In this document: positions 45,201 to 54,051 of the stretch, in pieces
Position numbering within the stretch: the stretch's first letter is position 1
How the letters are laid out: each line of letters begins with the position of its first letter
Assembly (NCBI RefSeq): GCF_026013415.1
Contig: NZ_JAPDOK010000002.1
Location: forward strand, 724,406-788,405
Length of the DNA stretch: 64,000 bases
Direction of reading: 5' to 3'
Origin: Sphingomonas caeni
Lineage (GTDB): Bacteria; Pseudomonadota; Alphaproteobacteria; Sphingomonadales; Sphingomonadaceae
Notes under the pieces: generated by a model
What the model was told of the DNA's origin: nothing
The model's database searches: none
The model's input: the letters and a program-made list of their open reading frames with translations, nothing else
Translations under genes and position numbers: made by a program

Positions 45201-45734
45201 TCAGCGTTGCGGCCACTCAAAGCCTTCATGGAAAAGCGAAAGCGGTTCTGTCGCCGGCAGGTGGTACATCTCGGTCACAATGCTGGCCGTGAATCTTACT
45301 AGGTCCGCTCGCTCGACGCGGAGATAGGATACGCCGTTCATGGAACGGCTGACGGGCTCGGAGCCACGCGCCCGCGCAAATGCCTTGAATTTCTCCTGGT
45401 CCTCAATGTTTCGCGGCCCCAAGAGAACCCAGTCAAATCCCACCTTGCCGTTCTCGACAGTCAGATTGAGGTTCAACGCATCGTCATTGGACGGCCGGTC
45501 CGGCGTGCCGAAGGTCAGTGCGGCAAATCGAGTTTTTGATGATCCGCGGGATAGTGCTTCAACGATGGCGGGCAAGTCGTCGAGCCGGACTTCGACAGGC
45601 GTCATCACTCGCGGAATTCCGACCTTGTCTCGATCCCAGGCAATTGCGGCGCCGGGCCGACTTGATAAGACAAACACAGCAACAAAGATCGCAACGGCAA
45701 GACCCAGGACAATCAGGCCGGTCAAGCGCGCCAC
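45201..45734 (-). CDS. Membrane-anchored protein of unknown function, atypical composition
   Basis: A 177-aa protein with an N-terminal transmembrane segment (LTGLIVLGLAVAIFVAVFVL) and a periplasmic domain without known motifs. It starts within a few bases of the aguA stop: GTG 45734 or, with better GAGGG spacing, TTG 45725. Its DNA is visibly less G/C-rich than its neighbours, with many A/T third positions, suggesting recent acquisition or relaxed selection. Two aromatic-poor beta-rich stretches (TRFAALTFGTP, NLNLTVENGKVGFDWVLLG) imply a mixed fold. Confidence 0.7.
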   Translation of the reverse strand: MARLTGLIVLGLAVAIFVAVFVLSSRPGAAIAWDRDKVGIPRVMTPVEVRLDDLPAIVEALSRGSSKTRFAALTFGTPDRPSNDDALNLNLTVENGKVGFDWVLLGPRNIEDQEKFKAFARARGSEPVSRSMNGVSYLRVERADLVRFTASIVTEMYHLPATEPLSLFHEGFEWPQR

Positions 45735-45736
45735 CC

Positions 45737-46732
45737 TCAGGCCGGAATCTGCTGGCTGATGCAGTGGAAGCTGCCGCCGCCGGTCAGGATCGCATCGGCG
45801 CGGATGCCCGTCACCTCGCGGCCCGGGAAGAGCGCGGCGATCGCCGCGAGCGCTTCGTCGTCGTTCGCCTGGCCATAGAGCGGCACCACCACCGCGGCAT
45901 TGCCGATATAGAAGTTCATATAGCTGGCCGGCACCACCTGCTCGTCGCGGTCGAGCACGCGGCCGGGGGAGGGGATGCGGACGACCTCGAGCCCATTTGC
46001 CTTGGCCGCGGTCACGGCCTCGACATAGACCAGCCAGTTCGGGTCGTTGTCGGCGGGTTCGGGCACGCACAGCACCCCCGGCGCCACGAAGCGGGCGAGA
46101 TTGTCGACATGGCCGTCGGTATGATCGTTGACCAGCCCGTTCCCCAGCCACACGATCCGCGTATAGCCGAGATCCTCGTAGAGCCGCTGCTGCACCTCGA
46201 AGCGGCTCATCCCCGGATTGCGGTTGCGGTTGAGCAGGCATTGCTCGGTGGTGACGGCGAGCCCCGTGCCGTCGCCGTCGATCGCGCCGCCCTCGAGCAC
46301 CCAGTCATGCTCCTCGACATGGAAATGCTGGCGGCGGGCGAGGCGGATGCCGGCATCGTCATCGCCCTCATAGTCATATTTCCCGCCCCAGCCGTTGAAG
46401 GCGAAGATATTGGCGATGCGGTGGCCGTCCTGCGTCCGGCCGATGATCGCCCCGGTATCGCGCAGCCAGATATCGCCGAACGGCTCGACGACGATCCGCG
46501 CCTCGTTCGCATGGAGCAGTTTCTTCGCCGCCGCGGCCGCCTCGTCGTCGGCGCAGACCAGGATCACCTTCTCGCCGCGGCCGTCGCAATGCACCGCGCG
46601 CGCGAACGCGGCGACCTCGGCGCGTGCATCGGCCAGATCCTCCCACAGCTCGGGATGGCTCGGAAAGCCGATCCACACCGCTTCGTGCGGTTCCCATTCG
46701 GCGCGGGGCGGGGGCGGGATCACCTTGTCCAT
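45737..46732 (-). CDS. aguA: Agmatine deiminase
   Basis: A 331-aa guanidino-modifying enzyme converting agmatine to N-carbamoylputrescine. Diagnostic WIGFPSHPELW at the N-terminus, WLRDTGAIIG, LEGGAIDGDGTG, and the catalytic cysteine in GGGSFHCISQQIP (Cys324). His in NDHTDGHVDNLARF completes the site. Length is slightly below the about 350-370 aa norm but all motifs are present. Works with aguB at 43717. Confidence 0.95.
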   Translation of the reverse strand: MDKVIPPPPRAEWEPHEAVWIGFPSHPELWEDLADARAEVAAFARAVHCDGRGEKVILVCADDEAAAAAKKLLHANEARIVVEPFGDIWLRDTGAIIGRTQDGHRIANIFAFNGWGGKYDYEGDDDAGIRLARRQHFHVEEHDWVLEGGAIDGDGTGLAVTTEQCLLNRNRNPGMSRFEVQQRLYEDLGYTRIVWLGNGLVNDHTDGHVDNLARFVAPGVLCVPEPADNDPNWLVYVEAVTAAKANGLEVVRIPSPGRVLDRDEQVVPASYMNFYIGNAAVVVPLYGQANDDEALAAIAALFPGREVTGIRADAILTGGGSFHCISQQIPA

Positions 46733-46741
46733 TCGGCCCTC

Positions 46742-46779
46742 CCTATAGCCCCTCCCCGGTAAAGGGGAGAGGCGATAGG
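46742..46779 (-). terminator. Long hairpin after the M28 peptidase gene
   Basis: Stem of 14 pairs with two symmetric mismatches (46742-46757 with 46764-46779, loop GGTAAA), starting 2 bases past the M28 stop and before aguA. Likely terminator or a small palindromic repeat unit; T tract absent. Confidence 0.5.
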
Positions 46780-46780
46780 T

Positions 46781-48424
46781 TCACTTCCCGGCTCGGCTCT
46801 TGTCGCGGATGCCGCGGAACTCGGCGTCCTTGTACCAATTGGGCCACATGTCCCCGTCGGCAAGCTGGCGGCCGAGCAGGAAATAGAGCTGGAGGTCCTC
46901 CAGCGCGCCGGACCAATCCCACTTCGGATCATATTGATCCTGCGGCTTGTGGTAGCGGTTGGTGACATAGTCTTCGGACGCCTTGTGGCCGGCTTCCCTG
47001 CCACCCGTCACCAGATCCTCGCCGCTCTCGCCGTCGAACATCGGCACGCCCAGCCGCGCGAAGCTGAAATGGTCGGAGCGGTAATAATAGCCCTTCTCCG
47101 GGTTCGGCTCGAGCGAGATGGTGCGGCCCTGCGCCGCGACCAGCGGCTTCATCAGGTCCTCGAGTTCGGACTTGCCCGCGCCGATGAACACGAAGTCCTT
47201 GGCGCGGCCGACCAGGTTGAGCCCGTCCATATTCACCCCGCCCACGGTCTGGGCGAGCGGATAGACCGGGTTCTCGGCATAATATTTGGAGCCGAGCAGC
47301 CCCGATTCCTCGGCGGTGACCGCGAGGAACACCATGCTGCGCTTGGCGGGGCCCTTCTTCGCCTGCGCCTCGGCCAGCGCGATCAGCGCCGCCGAGCCCG
47401 AGGCGTTGTCGAGCGCGCCGTTGCAGATATCGTCGCCATTGACCGCGTCGCAGCGGCCCAGATGATCCCAATGCGCCGAATAAAGGACATATTCGTCCTT
47501 CTTCTCGCTGCCCGGCAGGATGCCGATGACATTCTTCGAGGCCTGGCGGCGAATGTCGTTATCCCAGGAGACATTGGCCTTCACGCCGAGCTGCACCGCC
47601 TTGAAGCCCTTGTGCTTCGCGGCATCGACCAGCTGGATATAGTCCTTGCCCGCATCGGCGAAGATCATCTGCGCCGCCGCCTTCTGCACCCATCCGATCG
47701 CCTTGGACTGGTCCATATGGTCGCCCTTGGCGTCGGGCTCGAGCTGCGGCCCGGTCCAGCTCGACTGGACGACGCCCCAGCCATAGGCGGCGGGCTCTTC
47801 GTTATGGATGATGAGCGCGGCGGCGGCGCCGTGGCGCGCGGCTTCCTCATATTTGTAGGTCCAGCGGCCATAATAGGTCATCGCCCGGCCGCCGAAATCG
47901 CCGGTCAGCTCCTTGGTCTCCCAATCGGGATCGTTGATCAGGATGAGGACGGTCTTCCCCTTGACGTCGACGCCGGCATAGTCGTCCCAGCCCTTTTCGG
48001 GCGCGGTGATGCCATAGCCGACGAAGACGATCTCGCTGTCCTTCAGCTCGATCTTGGGGGTCACCTGATAGGTGCCGATCACCATGTCGGTGCGGTAGTT
48101 GAGGCTGATCCGGTCCTTGCCGCCGGTGATGTTGAGCGGGGTGACATTCTTCGCGGTCAGCTCGACCAACGGCACATCCTGCACCCAGCTGCCATGATTG
48201 CCCGGCTGGAGCCCCGCCGCCTTCATCCGCTCGATCAGATAGGCGACGGTCTTCTCCTCGCCAGGGGTCGCGGGGGCGCGGCCCTCGAATTCGTCGGAGG
48301 AGAGCTTCTCGGTCACCTGCTTGAGCGTGTCGACCGAGATGTCGGTCTTCACCGGGCCGGCGGCCGGCCCCTTGCCGCACGCTGCGAGCGGCAGCAGCAG
48401 GGCGGCGAACATCAATGCGCGCAT
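46781..48424 (-). CDS. M28-family zinc aminopeptidase with PA domain, lipoprotein
   Basis: A 547-aa exported peptidase. Lipobox LAAC (Cys16). A PA insert domain (about 110-270) interrupts the M28 fold. Di-zinc ligands are in YSAHWDHLG, GALDNASGSAAL, FLAVTAEESGLLGS, VNMDGLN and YYRSDHFSFA. Start MRALMFAALLLPLAAC chosen; the longer ATG at 48526 lies before the signal. Probably trims peptides at the outer membrane or periplasm. Divergent from the S9 peptidase gene. Confidence 0.92.
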   Translation of the reverse strand: MRALMFAALLLPLAACGKGPAAGPVKTDISVDTLKQVTEKLSSDEFEGRAPATPGEEKTVAYLIERMKAAGLQPGNHGSWVQDVPLVELTAKNVTPLNITGGKDRISLNYRTDMVIGTYQVTPKIELKDSEIVFVGYGITAPEKGWDDYAGVDVKGKTVLILINDPDWETKELTGDFGGRAMTYYGRWTYKYEEAARHGAAAALIIHNEEPAAYGWGVVQSSWTGPQLEPDAKGDHMDQSKAIGWVQKAAAQMIFADAGKDYIQLVDAAKHKGFKAVQLGVKANVSWDNDIRRQASKNVIGILPGSEKKDEYVLYSAHWDHLGRCDAVNGDDICNGALDNASGSAALIALAEAQAKKGPAKRSMVFLAVTAEESGLLGSKYYAENPVYPLAQTVGGVNMDGLNLVGRAKDFVFIGAGKSELEDLMKPLVAAQGRTISLEPNPEKGYYYRSDHFSFARLGVPMFDGESGEDLVTGGREAGHKASEDYVTNRYHKPQDQYDPKWDWSGALEDLQLYFLLGRQLADGDMWPNWYKDAEFRGIRDKSRAGK

Positions 48425-48568
48425 GGAAACTCCTTGGGATCGCTGGGCGAATGGCGCGACATTGGCAGCGCACCCGCGCGCCCGCAAGCGGGACCGAATT
48501 GGCATTGCGCACGGGCCCGCTCTCAAGCAACATCGCCAAGGGGCAAATCAATCCAGAGGGATGGGGAA

Positions 48569-50542
48569 ATGCTGAGGCAGATTGCGGCGCTTGCCGCGGC
48601 GGCGGCGCTCGCGCTGGCTGCGGGGGGAACCGCCTGGGCGCAGAGTGATCTCGCCAAGCGCTTCGGCGAGCGCGAGGGGGTCGAACAGATCAGCCTCTCG
48701 CCCGACGGCAACCGGGTGATCTTCCTCGCGCCCGGGCCCGGCCCCAGCACCGTCGCCTATGTCGCCACGGTCGGCGACGAGGGTGCGGTTCCCAAGGAAG
48801 TGATCTCGTCCGACGGCAAGCCCGAACGGCTGACCTGGTGCCGCTGGTCGGCGCTCCAGCGCGCGGTGTGCCAGGTCTATATCATCAACGCTTCGCCCGA
48901 ACTGTCGAGCATCACGCGCCTCATCTCGATCGGCACCGACGGGACCGGCATCAAGATGCTCTCGGCCCCCGAAAGCTCGCGCGCGCTCGGCTTCGCCTAT
49001 GGCGGCGGCAACATCATCGACTGGCTGCCCGAATCGGATGGCGACATCCTGATGAGCCGCTGGTTCATCCCCGAACGCACGATCGGTAGCCACACCGCCG
49101 ATGAGCGCCAGGGCTATGGCGTCGACCGCGTCGATACGCGCACGCTCAGGCGGTCGACCGTCGAACAGCCGGTGCTCGAGGCCGGCTATTATCTGACCGA
49201 CGGCCACGGCACGATCCGCGTCATGGCGAGTATGCGCGAGCGCAATTACTATCTCACCGGCGAGACGCGCTATTTCTACCGCACGCCGGACAGCCGCGAA
49301 TGGAAGCTGCTGAGCATCGTCAATGAAAAGACCAATACCGGCTTCACGCCGCTCGCGGTCGATCGCGACCTCAACGTCGCCTATGGCCTGGAAAAGGCCG
49401 AGGGGCGCTATGCGCTGTTCAAGATCGCGCTCGACGGATCGGGCACCAAGGCGCTCGTCTATCGCCATGACCGGGTCGATGTCGACGGGCTGGTCCGGGT
49501 CGGGCGGCACCGGCGCGTGGTCGGCGTCAGCTTCGCGACCGACCGGCGCCAGTCGGTGATCTTCGATCCCGCGTTCAAGGCGATCGCGACCTCGCTCAGC
49601 AAGGCGCTCCCCGGGCTGCCTTTGGTCCAGGTCATCGACGCCAGCGCCGACGAGAATAGGCTGCTGCTCTGGGCGGGCAGCGACGTCGATCCGGGCCGCT
49701 ATTATGTGTTCGACCGCAAGGCGCGCAAGCTGATGGAGATCATGCTGTCGCGCCCGTCGCTCGAGGGGATGACGCTCGCCGAGGTCAAGCCGGTCACCTA
49801 CAAGGCGGCGGACGGTGCGGAGGTTCCCGCCTATCTGACATTGCCGCCCGGCTCGACGGGCAAGAAGCTGCCCACCATCGTGATGCCGCATGGCGGACCC
49901 GGCGCGCGCGACGAATGGGGGTTCGATTGGCTCGCGCAATTCTTCGCCGCGCGCGGTTATGCGGTGCTCCAGCCCAATTTCCGGGGCTCGACGGGCTATG
50001 GCGACAGCTGGTTCGTCGAGAATGGCTTCAAATCGTGGCGGCTCGCGATCGGCGACGTCAATGACGGCGGCCGCTGGCTGATCGAGCAGGGCATCGCCGA
50101 TCCGAACAGGATCGCGATCGTCGGCTGGTCCTATGGCGGCTATGCCGCGCTGCAATCGGCGGTGCTCGATCCGACCCTGTTCAAGGCGGTCGTTGCGATC
50201 GCGCCGGTCACCGATCTCGGCCTGCTCAAGAGCGATGCCAGCGACTATGCCGATGCCGGCATCGTCCGCGACTTCATCGGATCGGGGCCGCATGTCCAGG
50301 AGGGCTCGCCCGCGCAGAATGCGAAGCGGATCACCGCGCCGGTGCTGATGTTCCAGGGCGATCTCGATCTCAACGTCAACATCAACCAGCCGCGCGCGAT
50401 GGAGCGCGAGCTGCGCGCCGCGGGCAAGCGCGTCGAGCTGCGCATCTTCCCGGGGCTCGACCACCAGCTCGTCGACGGCAATGTCCGCGCGCAGATGCTC
50501 GATCAGAGCGACGTGTTCCTCAGGTCGGCGCTCCATATGTGA
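48569..50542 (+). CDS. S9-family serine peptidase (prolyl oligopeptidase-like), exported
   Basis: A 657-aa peptidase with signal peptide (LRQIAALAAAAALALAAGGTAWAQ). N-terminal beta-propeller (about 40-390), then alpha/beta hydrolase domain. Nucleophile Ser521 in GWSYGGYAAL, Asp in FQGDLDLNV and His in FPGLDHQL form the triad; HGGPGARDEWGFD is the oxyanion region. Closest to the acylaminoacyl/dipeptidyl peptidase branch. Start follows GGGGA with good spacing. Confidence 0.93.
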   Translation: MLRQIAALAAAAALALAAGGTAWAQSDLAKRFGEREGVEQISLSPDGNRVIFLAPGPGPSTVAYVATVGDEGAVPKEVISSDGKPERLTWCRWSALQRAVCQVYIINASPELSSITRLISIGTDGTGIKMLSAPESSRALGFAYGGGNIIDWLPESDGDILMSRWFIPERTIGSHTADERQGYGVDRVDTRTLRRSTVEQPVLEAGYYLTDGHGTIRVMASMRERNYYLTGETRYFYRTPDSREWKLLSIVNEKTNTGFTPLAVDRDLNVAYGLEKAEGRYALFKIALDGSGTKALVYRHDRVDVDGLVRVGRHRRVVGVSFATDRRQSVIFDPAFKAIATSLSKALPGLPLVQVIDASADENRLLLWAGSDVDPGRYYVFDRKARKLMEIMLSRPSLEGMTLAEVKPVTYKAADGAEVPAYLTLPPGSTGKKLPTIVMPHGGPGARDEWGFDWLAQFFAARGYAVLQPNFRGSTGYGDSWFVENGFKSWRLAIGDVNDGGRWLIEQGIADPNRIAIVGWSYGGYAALQSAVLDPTLFKAVVAIAPVTDLGLLKSDASDYADAGIVRDFIGSGPHVQEGSPAQNAKRITAPVLMFQGDLDLNVNINQPRAMERELRAAGKRVELRIFPGLDHQLVDGNVRAQMLDQSDVFLRSALHM

Positions 50543-50598
50543 CGTTGCGCGCCTCCCGTGCCGGTGCCATGATGGTAGCGATAACATGGGAGGCGGGG

Positions 50599-51939
50599 AT
50601 GCGGGTTGCGGCTGCTGTATGCGCGGCGATTCTGATGCTTGGCGCGGGGTCCGCGCTGGCGCAGCAGCCCGATTATACCAAGGCCAATGCCGACCGGCAG
50701 GCGATGCTCGACCGGCTCGGCATCCCCGCATCGAGCCTGCGCCCCGGCGCCGACGGCTTCAACCGCCAGGCGCCCAACGCCGCCAATTACGACGAAGCCA
50801 AGGCCGGCGACGCCGAGCTGCCGGGCCTGCTTTTCGTGGCGACCGGCGACAGGGTCACCAGCCCGCGCATGTGGTGGCGCGTGCGGCGGCCGGAGATTGT
50901 CGAGGCGTTCGACCGCGAAATCTATGGCCGCGTTCCCGCGACCGCGCCCGTCATCCGCTGGAAGCTGGTCAAGGAGGAGCGCGCCAGCGAGGCGGGCATG
51001 CCCGTGATCAAGCGCTGGTACGAAGGCACTGCCGACAACCGCGCCTGGCCGCAGGCGAAGGCGGTGATCCAGCTGCGCTACACGGTCCCCGCGGGTGCCA
51101 GGGGCAAGGTCCCGCTGATCCTCTCCTTCGGCTTCCCGGAGGGCTTCCGCTTCCCGGGACCGCCGCGCCCGCCCGAGCCCGGCCCGGCCGCTCCCGAGCA
51201 GCTGCTGGCGGGTGGCTTCGGCTATGGCGTGGTGGTCGCCAATTCGATCCAGGCCGATAATGGCGGAGGGCTCGACGACGGGGTGATCGGCATCTCACTC
51301 AGGGGCAAGCTGCGGAGTCCCGAGGATTGGGGCGTGCTGCGCGCTTGGGCCTGGGGTGCCGCGCGCGCGTTCGACGCGCTGGCGAAGGATCCCCGGATCG
51401 ATGCCCGGCGGATCGGGATCGAGGGCCTGTCGCGCTACGGCAAGGCGGCGCTGGTGACGATGGCCTATGACCAGCGCTTCGCGATCGGCTTTATCGGATC
51501 GTCGGGGGCGGGCGGCGCCGCGCTCTATCGCCGCAATTTCGGCGAACGGATGGGCAATTTGTGCGCAGGCGGCGAATATCACTGGTTCGCGGGCAATTTC
51601 CTCAAATATTGCGCCAAGCTCAGCGAGGCCGACCTGCCGGTCGATTCGCACCAGCTGATCGCGCTGGTCGCCCCGCGCCCGATCTTCATCGGCGCCGGCA
51701 CGGTCGAGACCGGGGACGGCTGGGTCGATCCCAAGGGCAGCTTCCTCGCCGCGCGGGCGGCGGCTCCGGTCTGGGAGCTGCTCGGCAAGCCGGGCCTCGG
51801 CACCCGCGAATTCCCGCCCGTGCTCACCCCGGTGATCGAGGGGACGATCGGCTTCCGCCAGCATCAGGGCGGGCACAATAATCACGACAATTGGCCGACC
51901 TTCATCCGTTTCGCGCGGTCGAAGCTGGGCGTGCGGTAA
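50599..51939 (+). CDS. CE15 glucuronoyl esterase-like protein, exported
   Basis: A 446-aa alpha/beta hydrolase with signal peptide (RVAAAVCAAILMLGAGSALAQ). The elbow GLSRYGKAAL (Ser278) matches the CE15 G-C-S-R-x-G-K motif with Leu for the disulfide Cys, as in many bacterial members. EYHWFAGNF, LVAPRPIFIG and QGGHNNHDNW (late His) also match. CE15 enzymes cleave ester links between glucuronoxylan and lignin, so with the GH39 gene this hints at plant-wall use. Start has GGGAGGCGGGG. Confidence 0.87.
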   Translation: MRVAAAVCAAILMLGAGSALAQQPDYTKANADRQAMLDRLGIPASSLRPGADGFNRQAPNAANYDEAKAGDAELPGLLFVATGDRVTSPRMWWRVRRPEIVEAFDREIYGRVPATAPVIRWKLVKEERASEAGMPVIKRWYEGTADNRAWPQAKAVIQLRYTVPAGARGKVPLILSFGFPEGFRFPGPPRPPEPGPAAPEQLLAGGFGYGVVVANSIQADNGGGLDDGVIGISLRGKLRSPEDWGVLRAWAWGAARAFDALAKDPRIDARRIGIEGLSRYGKAALVTMAYDQRFAIGFIGSSGAGGAALYRRNFGERMGNLCAGGEYHWFAGNFLKYCAKLSEADLPVDSHQLIALVAPRPIFIGAGTVETGDGWVDPKGSFLAARAAAPVWELLGKPGLGTREFPPVLTPVIEGTIGFRQHQGGHNNHDNWPTFIRFARSKLGVR

Positions 51940-51983
51940 TATCAGCGGGCCAGGCTCGCGTCCGCAGGGCACCGGGAGGGCGA

Positions 51984-53015
51984 ATGAACAAGCTCGGCAT
52001 GGCTGGCGTCGGCCTGCTCCTGTTCCTGATCAGCTGGCGCCAGGACGCGCTGGCGCTGCTCGCCGTCGCCGCGGTGCTGTTGGTGGGCGCCGCGATCGCG
52101 CTCCAGCTGCGGCCGTCGCTCGCCGATATCGTCACCGAGCGGCGCGCGCCGACCGGGCCCGAGTTCGGCGCGGCGCTGGGCGGGCTCCTGCTCGCTTATG
52201 TCGCGTTCGGCGCACTCGACGGGCTGCTGATGGCGTATCGTACGGCGAGCCTCCCGCATGTTTCGTGCACCGACACCGCCGCGCGGCGCGCGAACGATCT
52301 GGTCTGGATGCTGATCGCGGTCGCCTGGACGCTGATCGCGGTCGCGCCGGGCCTGCGGTCGATGCTTGGGCGCCCGGCGGGAGGGGAGGCGACCTTGTGG
52401 CCGATCCCGATCGGGATGCTGGCCTCCGCGCCGATCGCGTTCGGGCTGTACATGCTCTGGTTGCCGGTCAGCGACGCGCTGCGGAACGGCGCGCCGCTGG
52501 CGAACATCGTCGCGCTCGCCATGGGCCTGCCGGTGCTGGCGCTGCTGCTCGGGCCGGGCGGGTTCCTGTGGCTCGGGGCCTGGCGCGCGGCGCCGGGCTC
52601 GCGCTTCGATCCGGCGGGGGTGCTGGGCGCGACGATCCGGCCGTTCGCGCTCGCCTGGGCGATGACGGGGGCGGTGGGGGTCTATGGCTTCGTGACCGCG
52701 CTGGGGGGCGAATGGACCACCGATGCGAAAGCGGTCACCGCGCTGATCCTCGCGGCGATCGCGGCGGCCTGGGTCGCCGGACTGTGGCGGCTGAGGGGCC
52801 CCGAACGCTGCGGATGGGCGCGCGCCGGGGCCGGCTGGATCGCGCTCGCGACCGGCAATCTGTTCACCGTCGCGCTCCCCGCGCAGATGATCGGCACCGG
52901 CGGCTGGGCCACGCTGATGCTCCTGCTCGGCCTGCCCTTGCTGATCGGCGCGATCCTGATCGCGGCGTTGCTGGTCCCCTGGATCCTGCGCCGCCTGATC
53001 CGGGAGGCGACCTAG
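51984..53015 (+). CDS. Polytopic membrane protein of unknown function
   Basis: A 343-aa protein with about eight to nine hydrophobic helices and short loops, very rich in Ala, Leu, Gly. No transporter signature is visible. One loop has VSCTDTAARRANDLVW. Start 51984 has GGGAGGG. The stop TAG is part of CTAGGGTCC, the left end of the possible small mobile element at 53012-53264, so the present C-terminus (LIREAT) may have been set by that insertion. Confidence 0.75.
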   Translation: MNKLGMAGVGLLLFLISWRQDALALLAVAAVLLVGAAIALQLRPSLADIVTERRAPTGPEFGAALGGLLLAYVAFGALDGLLMAYRTASLPHVSCTDTAARRANDLVWMLIAVAWTLIAVAPGLRSMLGRPAGGEATLWPIPIGMLASAPIAFGLYMLWLPVSDALRNGAPLANIVALAMGLPVLALLLGPGGFLWLGAWRAAPGSRFDPAGVLGATIRPFALAWAMTGAVGVYGFVTALGGEWTTDAKAVTALILAAIAAAWVAGLWRLRGPERCGWARAGAGWIALATGNLFTVALPAQMIGTGGWATLMLLLGLPLLIGAILIAALLVPWILRRLIREAT

Positions 53016-53264
53016 GGTCCATACGCCATTCGCTTTGGCTTCAGCGCATCGGACCCCAAGCCCTTGCAATGTAGGATTTCGCCTGCTTGGCTCGCGCAGC
53101 GCTCCGGCCGCTCTTTGACCCTTTCGATCCGCACCCGGTGAACCAGGCCTTTCCCCCCCGGGAACCGCGCAACGCAAAACATGCGCGATAGTGTGAAGCT
53201 AGTGTCAACTTTCACATGCTGGGACGGCACGAGCCCTGTGCGCCGCTAGGGTCCCGGACCCTAG
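53012..53264. mobile_element. Putative MITE-like element with CTAGGGTCC terminal inverted repeats
   Basis: 253-bp segment within the gene-free stretch 53016-53403. Left end CTAGGGTCC (53012-53020), right end GGACCCTAG (53256-53264). The right end is itself the second arm of a perfect 9-bp palindrome (53246-53264). A 4-bp CTAG at both extremes could be a target duplication. No transposase; interior carries repeat copy B. Only one copy with these ends is in the window, so mobility is inferred. Confidence 0.4.
53063..53228 (-). repeat. Intergenic repeat, copy B (inverted partner of 43470-43697)
   Basis: Shares exact blocks of 27, 19 and 27 bases with copy A in opposite orientation. One frame is open across it (72 codons on the minus strand), but copy A breaks that frame, so it is treated as non-coding. 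Confidence 0.85.
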
Positions 53265-53346
53265 CCGTGCCGCAGCGGCCCAGCATCTCGCCGGCGATGG
53301 ATCGGGCGTCGATGGGTCTGGCTTCGGCGGTCATGCCGGCGCCATA

Positions 53347-53377
53347 GCAAAAAGGCGGCCCCGAAGGACCGCCTTTA
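53347..53377 (-). terminator. Rho-independent terminator of rpsD
   Basis: On the minus strand an AAAGGCGG/CCGCCTTT stem with inner GC pairs, a TTCG loop and a following TTTTTG, 27 bases after the rpsD stop. A textbook terminator. Confidence 0.9.
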
Positions 53378-53403
53378 TGTCTCTGCACCGAAAACCCCTG
53401 GGA

Positions 53404-54018
53404 TCAGCGCGAATAGAATTCGACAACCAGGTTCGGTTCCATCTTCACCGGATAGGGCACTTCGTCGAGGGTCGGGATCCGCGTGAAGGTGATCTTCGAC
53501 GCGCCGTCGGGTGCCACATATTCGGGGATGTCGCGCTCGGCGAGGCTCTGCGCCTCCATCACCAGCGCCATTTCCTGCGCCTTGGGGCTCAGCGACACTT
53601 CCTCGCCGGGCTTGATGCGGCGCGAACCGATGTTGCACTTGTCGCCATTGACGCGGACATGGCCGTGATTGACCAGCTGGCGCGCGGCGAAGATCGTCGG
53701 CGCGAACTTGGCGCGATAAACGATCATGTCGAGGCGCATCTCGAGCAGGCCGATCAGGTTCTGGCCGGTGTCGCCCTTCATCCGCGACGCATCCTCATAC
53801 GCCTTCTTGAACTGCTTCTCGGTGATGTCGCCGTAATAGCCCTTGAGCTTCTGCTTGGCGCGCAGCTGGATGCCGAAGTCCGACATCTTGCCCTTGCGGC
53901 GCTGGCCGTGCTGGCCGGGACCATATTCACGCTTGTTGACCGGGCTCTTCGGGCGACCCCAGATATTCTCGCCCATCCGCCGGTCGAGCTTGTGCTTGGC
54001 GCTGCTGCGCTTCGACAT
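53404..54018 (-). CDS. rpsD: 30S ribosomal protein S4
   Basis: A 204-aa primary 16S rRNA-binding protein. N-terminal [25 protein letters not shown], then [21 protein letters not shown] and the S4 RNA-binding domain [32 protein letters not shown]. Lacks N-terminal zinc cysteines, as in other alphaproteobacteria. Stands alone, outside the alpha operon, which is usual in this class. Own terminator follows. Confidence 0.98.
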   Translation of the reverse strand: MSKRSSAKHKLDRRMGENIWGRPKSPVNKREYGPGQHGQRRKGKMSDFGIQLRAKQKLKGYYGDITEKQFKKAYEDASRMKGDTGQNLIGLLEMRLDMIVYRAKFAPTIFAARQLVNHGHVRVNGDKCNIGSRRIKPGEEVSLSPKAQEMALVMEAQSLAERDIPEYVAPDGASKITFTRIPTLDEVPYPVKMEPNLVVEFYSR

Positions 54019-54051
54019 TTTGTAATCCTTGCAATTGACTAACGACGTTTG

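Noticed and set aside
46934..48568. N-terminal 545-codon extension of the S9 peptidase frame
   Set aside because: It overlaps the M28 peptidase on the other strand; the S9 protein begins with a signal peptide at 48569.
53012..53230. 72-codon minus-strand ORF over repeat copy B
   Set aside because: Copy A breaks the same frame after 16 codons, and the sequence is intergenic repeat, so coding is unlikely.
53212..53334. 40-codon minus-strand ORF between rpsD terminator and repeat B
   Set aside because: No ribosome site; it runs across the palindrome and element end.
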